NCBI GenBank assembly: GCA_035258565.1
Contig: DATFXF010000040.1
Span: 1 to 12,052, forward strand
DNA length: 12,052 nt
Direction: 5' to 3'
DNA from: DATFXF01 sp035258565
GTDB lineage: Bacteria > Acidobacteriota > Terriglobia > Acidiferrales > UBA7541
Position numbers and translations under genes: made by a program. Of this stretch, positions 1 to 5,359 are shown piece by piece (positions within the stretch are counted from its first letter, which is position 1; each line of letters begins with the position of its first letter). Under the pieces are notes generated by a model. It was not told the origin of the DNA. It saw only the letters and a list, made by a program, of their open reading frames with translations, and made no database searches.

Positions 1-220
1 GATGGCTCCGCGCGGGTGGAAGCGAGCTTCCGTTTTGGGTCGGCTCTTGTTTTTGTAAGCGGAGGCCACCTTACGGATAGCCACCAACGCCGCGGCGGCT
101 GAGAGTTGAACTTCCCCCGCGCTCCCCATAGGTGAACTGCTCCGTATAGGCGAGCAGTCCAGCCCGGTCCTTCGGAAACAGCCGGATTGTCTCAACGTGC
201 GTCAAGTGAATAATCTTCAC
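1..220 (-). pseudogene. TnpB-type (IS200/IS605-like) transposase, 5' remnant, frameshifted and cut by the window edge
   Basis: Two reading frames together resemble the N-terminus of TnpB/OrfB proteins, the RNA-guided nucleases carried by IS200/IS605-type elements. The first frame starts at a GTG at 220, with GAAGG 8 nt upstream, and contains VETIRLFPKDRAGLLAY, like the usual N-terminal stretch of a basic strand followed by 'LxPtxEQ..lL..t'. It reaches a TAA at 71-73 after 49 residues. The second frame is open from 129 to the edge and contains LVAIRKVASAYKNKSRP followed by ARFHPRGAI. That closely matches the TnpB block 'AvrAi.kVa.AYK.......F.p.GAI'. The roughly 25-30 residues usually found between these blocks are missing and the frame shifts, so the gene looks inactive. 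The rest, including the RuvC nuclease domain, would lie left of position 1. Seen: the two motif blocks and the frame break. Inferred: family and decay. A sequencing error could explain the shift but not the missing residues. Confidence 0.6.
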
Positions 221-257
221 AACCACTACCTTCGAATGCGAAAATTGAACGCAGGAC

Positions 258-314
258 GGCTACGCTACTGCTGGAAATAGTTGATCCTTAAGGACTACTT
301 ACGGGGCCGTAGCC
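258..314. repeat. Nested inverted repeats between tatA and the TnpB remnant
   Basis: Perfect 7-bp arms GGCTACG (258-264) and CGTAGCC (308-314) flank a 10-bp perfect palindrome TCCTTAAGGA (285-294), which is itself flanked by AGT (279-281) and ACT (297-299). The right arm touches the tatA stop codon (314-316). Subterminal imperfect hairpins are typical of IS200/IS605 element ends, and this stretch sits on the 5' side of the TnpB remnant, where a left end would be. It could equally be a 3'-end RNA structure for the tatA operon; no T-run follows it, so it is not a standard intrinsic terminator. Function is inferred only. Confidence 0.35.
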
Positions 315-481
315 TACTTTTTTTCCGGCGTAGCTGGCTTGTCCTCACCGTGCATGCCCTCCTTGAAGGCGCGCACGCCTTCCCCTAGGCCGCGCATCAC
401 ATCGGAAATTCTTCGCCCGCCGAAAAAGACCACTACAATCGCGAGTATGACCAACAGATGGGCTGGACTTAGCGCTTCCAT
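314..481 (-). CDS. tatA: Twin-arginine translocase subunit TatA (TatA/E type)
   Basis: This 55-residue protein is the pore-forming, membrane-recruited component of the Tat pathway, which exports folded proteins carrying twin-arginine signals. Residues about 6-22 (SPAHLLVILAIVVVFFGG) form one membrane helix. Position 8 is His, where many TatA proteins have a polar residue such as Gln. The FGG hinge and the amphipathic helix (RRISDVMRGLGEGVRAFKEG) follow, then a very short charged tail ending in KK; TatA proteins are usually 60-90 residues, so the tail is trimmed. The start at 481 is chosen because GGGAGG lies 6 nt upstream; a longer open frame upstream lacks TatA character. It is the last gene of the rlpA-pyrF-selB-tatA run, 91 nt after selB. 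TatC is not in the window. TatB is unlikely because the helix tail is too short. Confidence 0.9.
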   Translation of the reverse strand: MEALSPAHLLVILAIVVVFFGGRRISDVMRGLGEGVRAFKEGMHGEDKPATPEKK

Positions 482-487
482 GGAGAA

Positions 488-516
488 CCTCCCGGGGCCG
501 CTCGGGGTGCCCCCGG
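488..516 (-). promoter_or_regulatory. GC-rich stem-loop abutting the tatA ribosome-binding site
   Basis: In the 91-nt selB-tatA gap, CCGGGG (511-516 read on the minus strand) can pair with CCCCGG (492-497) across a 13-nt loop. The 3' arm overlaps the first two bases of the GGGAGG Shine-Dalgarno (488-493). It could limit tatA translation or be a processing or attenuation site. There is no T-run, so it is not a complete terminator. Only the pairing is seen. Confidence 0.3.
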
Positions 517-572
517 CGCAGCCTGATGGTGAGATGCCTTGGGGCCGGCCAAAGCTGCTTACCTGCCTCTCG

Positions 573-2471
573 CTATAGAATAACTCGTTCGTCACCCACT
601 CGACGCGTGACGCGCTCGCGGTCCAAGTACTCGAGCAATGGGATGGCATACTTCCTCGTGACGCCCGTCATCTCCTTGAACGCCGGAATCGGCAGCCGCT
701 CGCCGTTCTTCTTCTTGTAGTCCGCCACCAGCTCGCGCAGCCTTGCCACAGCGCTGCGATGAAAGATCAGCTCTTCGCTAACCTTCACCAGCGCATGTTC
801 GCGCAGCAGAAGCTGCAGCAGCTTCTGCGCACGCGCCGTCTCCACGGGCAACTTGGCCAAGACCACTTTGACCGCGGGTACCGCCAGACCGGCCCGCACG
901 AACTCCTGCTCGATCTGCTCCTTGGCCCGGGCCTCCTCGGGCTTCAGCGCGATCTCCCGCCCCGCCCGCTTGACGATGTCGCCCGAGACCACCGCTTGCC
1001 CCGCAGCCACAAGCCCCTCGAGCGCGGCGCGAAAGACCTCCGGCCGCCCCTGCGCCATGGCGCGGCTGCGCAAGTCTTCTCTGGCGATGCCTTCGATCAG
1101 TGGGTTGGCTCGGTGGAAGGCCTCAATCTCAGCGCGGATGCGCCCCACCGCTTCATCAAAACTCGCCATCGAAATTACCACGAACGGTGACTGGCTCACG
1201 ATGCGAACGATGCCTGCCTGGGCCAACTTCGCGAGCGTCTCGCGCGCCTCCTTCTCCAGCCAGCCACTGCGGGCCACAACCCCGTTGAGCTCGACCCCGA
1301 GTGGCGCCGCCCGAACCCTGGCGGCGAGAGTTTCCTCCGGGCTGCCGCGCTCTAGCGTAGCCAGGTAAGGCAGCACGTGGGTATCGCGTTGGCGATGTCG
1401 CGGCGCCAGGGCGTCGAGTACCACACCGCCGCCAATCGTCTCCACCGGTGAGAACTGGCGCAGAATGAAGTGGTCACCGGGGAGCACGAGCACCCGATCA
1501 TCCAGCCGAAGCTGCGCAAACGCCGATTGCCCAGGCCCAAGCTCGGCCTGCTCGAGCAACACTACCTCGGCCACCCTCTCCGCGGTTCCCTGATGAAAGT
1601 GGACCCTGCTGTGGTTCCTGATTCGCCGCGCTGAGGGTAGCAGAATCACCCGCGCATCCAGCCGCCGTGTGGCCTCAAATCGGCCTGGCGACGCCAGCAC
1701 CATCCCCCGCTCAACGTTCGCAAGTTCCACGCCTGCCAGATTCAGCGCCGTGCGCTGCCCCGCCATCGCCCGCTCGACCGCACGCCCGCCCGATTGAACG
1801 CCGCGGACACGCACCCGCCGCCGCGCGGGAAAAAGCTCTTCCTCGTCCTCCGGCTGCACTTGGCCAGCGACCAGGGTGCCGGTCACGACCGTGCCAAAGC
1901 CCTTCATCTGAAACGCGCGATCAATGGGCAGGCGAAAGTACCGCAACGCGTCCTTCCCAGACACTTCGTTCGCGACACCCAGCAGTGCCTGCTTCAATTC
2001 TTCGACGCCTTGACCGGTCCGCGAACTCACCGCAACAATTGGTGCCCCCTCTAGGAACGAGCCGCGCAGGAACTCCTCGACTTCTAGACGCACGAGCCCC
2101 ACCACGTCAGGGTCGACCAGGTCCACCTTCGTTAGCGCCACCACACCACGAGGAATCTCGAGCAGGCGGCAAATATCAAAGTGTTCGCGCGTCTGCGGCT
2201 TGATGGACTCGTCAGCGGCAATCACCAGCAGCACGAGATCAATGCCGCCTACCCCAGCGAGCATGTTCCGCACAAACCGCTCGTGGCCTGGAACGTCGAC
2301 CAGACCCAGCCGCACCCCATCCACCTCAAGGAATGCAAAACCGAGGTCAATGGTGATACCCCGGCGCTTCTCCTCTTCAAGCCGGTCGGGGTTGGTGCCC
2401 GTCAGCGCCTCGACGAGCGCGGACTTGCCATGGTCGATATGTCCTGCAGTGCCTACGATTACGTTCTTCAT
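573..2471 (-). CDS. selB: Selenocysteine-specific translation elongation factor SelB
   Basis: SelB is a GTPase that carries selenocysteyl-tRNA(Sec) to the ribosome at UGA codons marked by a SECIS hairpin. The 632 residues are close to E. coli SelB (614). G1 is GHIDHGKS (10-17), the SelB-type switch I is RRGITIDLGFAF (36-47), G3 is DVPGHERF (59-66) and G4 is TKVD (114-117). EF-Tu-like domains follow, and the C-terminal third has the winged-helix repeats that bind SECIS RNA, ending in a typical RVTRRVGDERVIL. The start at 2471 is set by homology (MKNVIVGTAGHIDHGK); the frame stays open 100 codons further upstream, but that part is antisense-type sequence inside pyrF. An AGGG about 10 nt upstream is a modest Shine-Dalgarno. 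It lies 43 nt after pyrF. No selA, selD or tRNA-Sec gene is visible in the window. Confidence 0.96.
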   Translation of the reverse strand: MKNVIVGTAGHIDHGKSALVEALTGTNPDRLEEEKRRGITIDLGFAFLEVDGVRLGLVDVPGHERFVRNMLAGVGGIDLVLLVIAADESIKPQTREHFDICRLLEIPRGVVALTKVDLVDPDVVGLVRLEVEEFLRGSFLEGAPIVAVSSRTGQGVEELKQALLGVANEVSGKDALRYFRLPIDRAFQMKGFGTVVTGTLVAGQVQPEDEEELFPARRRVRVRGVQSGGRAVERAMAGQRTALNLAGVELANVERGMVLASPGRFEATRRLDARVILLPSARRIRNHSRVHFHQGTAERVAEVVLLEQAELGPGQSAFAQLRLDDRVLVLPGDHFILRQFSPVETIGGGVVLDALAPRHRQRDTHVLPYLATLERGSPEETLAARVRAAPLGVELNGVVARSGWLEKEARETLAKLAQAGIVRIVSQSPFVVISMASFDEAVGRIRAEIEAFHRANPLIEGIAREDLRSRAMAQGRPEVFRAALEGLVAAGQAVVSGDIVKRAGREIALKPEEARAKEQIEQEFVRAGLAVPAVKVVLAKLPVETARAQKLLQLLLREHALVKVSEELIFHRSAVARLRELVADYKKKNGERLPIPAFKEMTGVTRKYAIPLLEYLDRERVTRRVGDERVIL

Positions 2472-2514
2472 TCGGGTAGCCCTGCCGCGAGGTGCGGAGT
2501 TTCTGGAGAGAACA

Positions 2515-3246
2515 CTACCAAATTCTCGGGCGTCGCGCCCGGGCGATCTCTTCGAGGATGGCCCGGGCAGCGTCGACCGGGTCCCGGGCACCGGTGATGG
2601 GCCGCCCGACCACGACGTAATCAGCCCCCGCGCGTATCGCCTCGGCAGGTGTGGCCACGCGTTTCTGGTCATCCGTCGCTCGGGCCTGCCCAGGACGCAC
2701 GCCGGGTACAACGATGAGGAATCTGCCACCGCAGGCAAGACGAATTGCGGTTGCCTCTCGTGCGGACGCAACCACGCCGTCTAAACCCGCCTTCTGGGCC
2801 AGCCGGGCAAGATCGCAGGCTCGACGGACCACTGGGCCACGGATGCTGACTTGGCGCAGGTCCGCCGCCTTCAGGCTGGTCAGGACCGTGATGCCCAAGA
2901 GTCTTACCCGGGAGTCTCTGCTCCTCACTGCTGCCACAGCTACCTGCATCATCTTGCGGCCACCCAAGGTGTGAAGTGTCAGCAAGCGCACCTTTGGCAG
3001 CCGAGCCGCCGCGGAAACCGCACACTCCACGATGTGTGGTATGTCGTGGAATTTGAGATCGAGGAAGATGTCTGGGCCCAGCCGGGCTAGTCTCTTGACA
3101 GCCTCAGGGCCTGCGGCACTAAATAGCTGGCTCCCTATCTTAAACATTCCACATAGGTTCTTGAGCTTTTGCCCCAGAGAGATAGCGGTACCCAAGCGGT
3201 CAAAATCGAGAGCGACGATGAGGGGGCGGGTATCTTGCTCGGTCAG
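2515..3246 (-). CDS. pyrF: Orotidine 5'-phosphate decarboxylase (probable CTG start)
   Basis: PyrF converts OMP to UMP, the last step of de novo pyrimidine synthesis. With the start at 3246 the protein has 243 residues, as expected. It begins with PLIVALDFDRLG (8-19), whose D14 is the conserved substrate-binding Asp. It then has FKIGSQLF (35-42, K36), the catalytic D-x-K-x-x-D cluster in FLDLKFHDIP (D63, K65, D68), PGVRP, and the phosphate-binding end ADYVVVGRPIT. No ATG, GTG or TTG lies between the upstream in-frame TGA and the conserved N-terminus. The next one, a TTG at 3195, would delete the first beta strand and D14. The CTG at 3246-3244 overlaps the rlpA stop in a CTGA arrangement equivalent to the common ATGA coupling, with GAGGTG upstream. 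Family assignment is firm; the CTG start is inferred. Confidence 0.93.
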   Translation of the reverse strand: MTEQDTRPLIVALDFDRLGTAISLGQKLKNLCGMFKIGSQLFSAAGPEAVKRLARLGPDIFLDLKFHDIPHIVECAVSAAARLPKVRLLTLHTLGGRKMMQVAVAAVRSRDSRVRLLGITVLTSLKAADLRQVSIRGPVVRRACDLARLAQKAGLDGVVASAREATAIRLACGGRFLIVVPGVRPGQARATDDQKRVATPAEAIRAGADYVVVGRPITGARDPVDAARAILEEIARARRPRIW

Positions 3247-3668
3247 CGGCGTTGAGGCACCTCGAGCAGCTCAATTCGAAGCCGGGCAATGCCCCGATCC
3301 TCTATGCCTAGCTGGCGAGCCACGGAGTAGGAAAGATCGATCTCGCGTCCGTCGACAAACGGCCCGCGATCATTAATTCTGACGACGCGGCCCTGGCCGT
3401 TTCTGGGATTGACCACCCGAACCAGAGACCCCAGAGGCAGCGTGAGGTGGGCAGCAGTTGCTGCGCTGGGGTTATAGGTCTCGCCGCTTGCTGTCAACCG
3501 ACCCTGGAACTCTGGGCCATACCAGCTTGCCAGGCCACTCCAGGCTCGGATGGGCTTCATTGCTTCGCGGGGATGGGCCACAAGGGGTGCTTCAACGGCG
3601 GGGGGGAGCAGAAACATAAGGAGCAGCCAGCGAACAGCCGCCCTGATGAAGAATAATCTTGTGCGCAT
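3243..3668 (-). CDS. rlpA: RlpA-like septal lytic transglycosylase, short form without SPOR domain
   Basis: This is a 141-residue exported protein with the RlpA double-psi beta-barrel domain, which in Pseudomonas cleaves denuded septal peptidoglycan. An n-region RTR and a hydrophobic stretch (about 11-26) form a signal peptide, with likely cleavage near VEA (25-27). The protein has no Cys, so it is not a lipoprotein like E. coli RlpA. The barrel runs from GLASWYG (45-51) through TASGE (59-63), TAAHLTLPLG (71-80) and INDRGPF (98-104) to REIDLS (109-113). E63, H74 and D100 match the spacing of the catalytic residues reported for P. aeruginosa RlpA (E120, H131, D157, from memory). There is no C-terminal SPOR domain, so septal targeting must be different or absent. 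It is the first gene of the operon and overlaps pyrF by 4 nt. Confidence 0.9.
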   Translation of the reverse strand: MRTRLFFIRAAVRWLLLMFLLPPAVEAPLVAHPREAMKPIRAWSGLASWYGPEFQGRLTASGETYNPSAATAAHLTLPLGSLVRVVNPRNGQGRVVRINDRGPFVDGREIDLSYSVARQLGIEDRGIARLRIELLEVPQRR

Positions 3669-3700
3669 AGCGGAGAACCTAAGCTACACAAAATCAAATA

Positions 3701-3730
3701 ATTATAGATCATTCTGGGCCCTTTTGTCAA
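3701..3730 (-). promoter_or_regulatory. Near-consensus sigma70-type promoter for rlpA-pyrF-selB-tatA
   Basis: Read on the minus strand, TTGACA (3730-3725) is followed after 18 nt by TATAAT (3706-3701). Both hexamers are perfect consensus. Transcription would start near 3694, giving an untranslated leader of about 26 nt before the rlpA ATG at 3668. The -35 box overlaps the pyrD TGA (3729-3727), so pyrD read-through and this promoter share sequence. The surrounding 60 bp are clearly AT-richer than the genes. Confidence 0.75.
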
Positions 3731-4665
3731 TGCCTTTCTGCTCTCAAGCTTCCCCGCAAGCTACTGACAGATAATATCTTATCAGTTAAGCAGACACGCT
3801 CGAGCCCCTTCACCAGCCAGAAGGACGCTCTGGGGTCAGAGAAGTGAGCTGTTCCGACCTGGACAGCGGAGGCCCCGACGACGATATATTCGAGAACATC
3901 CTCGGCCTTTTCGATCCCTCCCAACCCTATGACCGGGACCTTGACGGCCCGGCAGACCTCGTAAACCAGACGTAGGGTGATGGGTTTGATTGCCGGACCG
4001 GAGAGGCCCCCGGTTAAGTTGCCCAGGCGGGAGCGCTTTGTCCGATAATCCACACGCATAGCCGGGTAGGTATTGGCGACCGTTAGGGCATCGGCCCCTG
4101 ATTCCTCAGCGGCGCACGCGATTAGACCAATGTCCGTCACGTTCGGGGAGAGCTTCACCCAGAGGGGCCGCCGCTCGGCAGCCTTTCGGGCCGCCGAAAC
4201 CACCTCTGCGGTCATTTGCGGGTCGATGCCGAATTGCAATCCCCCGCAGGCCACGTTGGGGCAGGAGATATTCAGTTCGTAAGCCGCCAGCCCCTCGGCG
4301 TCCTCCAGTACGCGGATGACCTCGACATACTCGCGCACCGCGTAGCCGAAAACGTTAGCAATAACGGCCGTGTGGTAGGCGCGCAATGCGGGAAGTTTCT
4401 CCGCGACAAACACGCGCACGCCCACGTTTTGTAACCCGACGGCGTTGAGCATGCCGGCGGGGGTCTCCGAGAGCCGCGGCGCTGGCGCCCCATCCATTGG
4501 CTCGAGCGAGAGACCCTTGACGACGATACCGCCGAGGCGATTGAGGTCCACCAGGTGGGCGAACTCGACTCCGTAGCCAAACGTGCCGCTGGCCGCAAGG
4601 ATGGGGTTCGAGAGGCGCAATGTACCGACCGTTACGCTCAGGTCGATTCCACCCGGCACGCTCAC
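3727..4665 (-). CDS. pyrD: Dihydroorotate dehydrogenase, class 1B catalytic subunit
   Basis: PyrD oxidises dihydroorotate to orotate using FMN. From the GTG at 4665 the protein has 312 residues, the usual class 1B length. It shows NPILAASGTFGYG (20-32), VVKGLSLEP (48-56) with K50 near the FMN and substrate, GMLNAVGLQN (71-80), and ELNISCPN (130-137) whose C135 is the active-site base of class 1B (class 2 has Ser here). VKLSPNVTDI, GGLSGPAIKP, VIGLGGI and VVGASAVQVGTA follow for FMN and phosphate binding. There is no membrane-anchor N-terminus, so it is not class 2. Class 1B needs the PyrK flavin/FeS subunit, which is not adjacent. The frame is open to an ATG at 4779, but that would overlap pyrR and adds unconserved sequence. 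A second GTG at 4659 is also possible. Confidence 0.95.
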   Translation of the reverse strand: MSVPGGIDLSVTVGTLRLSNPILAASGTFGYGVEFAHLVDLNRLGGIVVKGLSLEPMDGAPAPRLSETPAGMLNAVGLQNVGVRVFVAEKLPALRAYHTAVIANVFGYAVREYVEVIRVLEDAEGLAAYELNISCPNVACGGLQFGIDPQMTAEVVSAARKAAERRPLWVKLSPNVTDIGLIACAAEESGADALTVANTYPAMRVDYRTKRSRLGNLTGGLSGPAIKPITLRLVYEVCRAVKVPVIGLGGIEKAEDVLEYIVVGASAVQVGTAHFSDPRASFWLVKGLERVCLTDKILSVSSLRGSLRAERH

Positions 4666-4672
4666 TGCTGTT

Positions 4673-4701
4673 AGTGTAGCATGAGGACGAATCGATGCGC
4701 A
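4673..4701 (-). promoter_or_regulatory. Putative extended -10 promoter of pyrD, giving a leaderless mRNA
   Basis: On the minus strand, TGCTACACT (4681-4673) has an extended -10 TG motif plus TACACT (4 of 6 consensus). Only 7 nt separate it from the GTG at 4665, so the predicted start site coincides with the start codon. A weak -35 (TGCGCA, 4701-4696) lies 17 nt upstream. No Shine-Dalgarno precedes the GTG, which agrees with leaderless translation. Inferred from sequence only. Confidence 0.45.
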
Positions 4702-4736
4702 GACCCCGAGGGAACGCCCAGCGCTTGCGTGCGCCT

Positions 4737-4764
4737 TTGGACGTAGCACGCTCTGTGCTAGGAT
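4737..4764 (+). promoter_or_regulatory. Putative promoter of pyrRBC
   Basis: TTGGAC (4737-4742), a 16-nt spacer, then TGCTAGGAT (4756-4764), an extended -10 with TAGGAT. The predicted start site is about 4771-4774, at or next to the pyrR ATG (4774). The only Shine-Dalgarno-like bases (AGGA, 4760-4763) lie inside the -10 box and so would not be in such a transcript. Either pyrR is leaderless or the real promoter is further upstream. Confidence 0.45.
4744..4760. promoter_or_regulatory. Perfect dyad over the pyrR promoter, candidate operator
   Basis: TAGCAC (4744-4749) and GTGCTA (4755-4760) are perfect 6-bp inverted repeats separated by 5 bp. They fill the spacer and reach into the -10 box. 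The position, upstream of the predicted start site, means it acts as DNA rather than RNA if the promoter call is right. The half-site resembles CIRCE but the spacing is far too short for HrcA. The cognate regulator is unknown. Confidence 0.45.
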
Positions 4765-4773
4765 GTTCGCTCG

Positions 4774-5322
4774 ATGCATGTCGTTGAAAAATCACAGTTG
4801 ATGTCGGCCACGGAAATTGATCGGACGCTCCAACGGCTGGCGCATGAAGTCGTGGAGAAAAGTGGTGGCACGGCGAACCTGGCGCTAATTGGGATCCGCC
4901 GGCGCGGCGTGCCGCTGGCCGAGCGCATCGCCCAGGCCATGCGAGGGATTGACGGTGTAGAAGTGCCTGTGGGCACGCTCGACATCACGCTCTATCGCGA
5001 CGACCTCTCGAGGGTGGCACCCCAGCCGGTACTCCAGTCGAGCAACATCTCGTTCCCGGTGGACGACCGCGATCTGATTCTGGTGGACGACGTGCTTTAT
5101 ACCGGCCGCACCATTCGCGCAGCGATGAACGGCCTGTTCGACTTGGGCCGCCCGAAGAGCATCCGGCTGTGCGTGCTCATCGACCGCGGGCACCGCGAAT
5201 TGCCGATCGAGGCCAGCTTCGTCGGGCGGCACGTGCAGACCAGCGACACCGAGATCATCGAAGTGCGCCTGAATGAGGTGGACCGTGAGGAACGCGTGAT
5301 GCTCGTCGAGCGCGTTTCCTGA
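4774..5322 (+). CDS. pyrR: Bifunctional pyr operon regulator / uracil phosphoribosyltransferase PyrR
   Basis: PyrR senses UMP and PRPP, controls pyrimidine genes by binding mRNA in Bacillus and mycobacteria, and often has uracil phosphoribosyltransferase activity. The 182 residues match the family. Conserved blocks are LIGIRRRGVPLAERI (38-52), GTLDITLYRDDLS (67-79), the PRPP loop LILVDDVLYTGRTIRAA (101-117) and LIDRGHRELPI (135-145). The start is the ATG at 4774; an in-frame ATG at 4801 (MSATEID) is the alternative and would remove nine poorly conserved residues. It is the first gene of pyrRBC, 37 nt before pyrB, and diverges from pyrD. The classical PyrR-binding leader with terminator is not visible upstream, so its mode of control here is open. 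Confidence 0.95.
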   Translation: MHVVEKSQLMSATEIDRTLQRLAHEVVEKSGGTANLALIGIRRRGVPLAERIAQAMRGIDGVEVPVGTLDITLYRDDLSRVAPQPVLQSSNISFPVDDRDLILVDDVLYTGRTIRAAMNGLFDLGRPKSIRLCVLIDRGHRELPIEASFVGRHVQTSDTEIIEVRLNEVDREERVMLVERVS

Positions 5323-5331
5323 TCGCCCGAC

Positions 5332-5353
5332 TTCCCCTTTCGCGTGGGGAGAG
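5332..5353 (+). promoter_or_regulatory. Hairpin masking the pyrB ribosome-binding site
   Basis: In the pyrR-pyrB gap, TTCCCC (5332-5337) pairs with GGGGAG (5346-5351) around an 8-nt loop. The 3' arm is the start of the pyrB Shine-Dalgarno GGGGAGAG (5346-5353), about 6 nt before the TTG start. Ribosomes leaving pyrR (stop 5320-5322) could open it, coupling the genes, or a ligand or PyrR could stabilise it. The loop does not match the Bacillus PyrR-binding loop consensus as I recall it. Confidence 0.4.
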
Positions 5354-5359
5354 AGAACT

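Noticed and set aside
1..313. tRNA-Sec gene near selB
   Set aside because: No T-arm GGTTCGA-type sequence or long acceptor/variable arm is visible. The 7-bp arms at 258-314 span only 57 nt and have no cloverleaf.
2472..2771. N-terminal extension of selB
   Set aside because: The frame is open by chance within pyrF. SelB homologues begin right at the GTPase strand at 2471.
3193..3195. TTG at 3195 as the pyrF start
   Set aside because: It would remove the conserved first strand and the substrate-binding Asp.
4744..4760. CIRCE / HrcA operator
   Set aside because: The half-sites resemble CIRCE but the gap between them is 5 bp, far shorter than the CIRCE arrangement.
4666..4779. N-terminal extension of pyrD to an ATG at 4779
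   Set aside because: It would overlap the pyrR start, contains no class 1B sequence, and crosses both candidate promoters.
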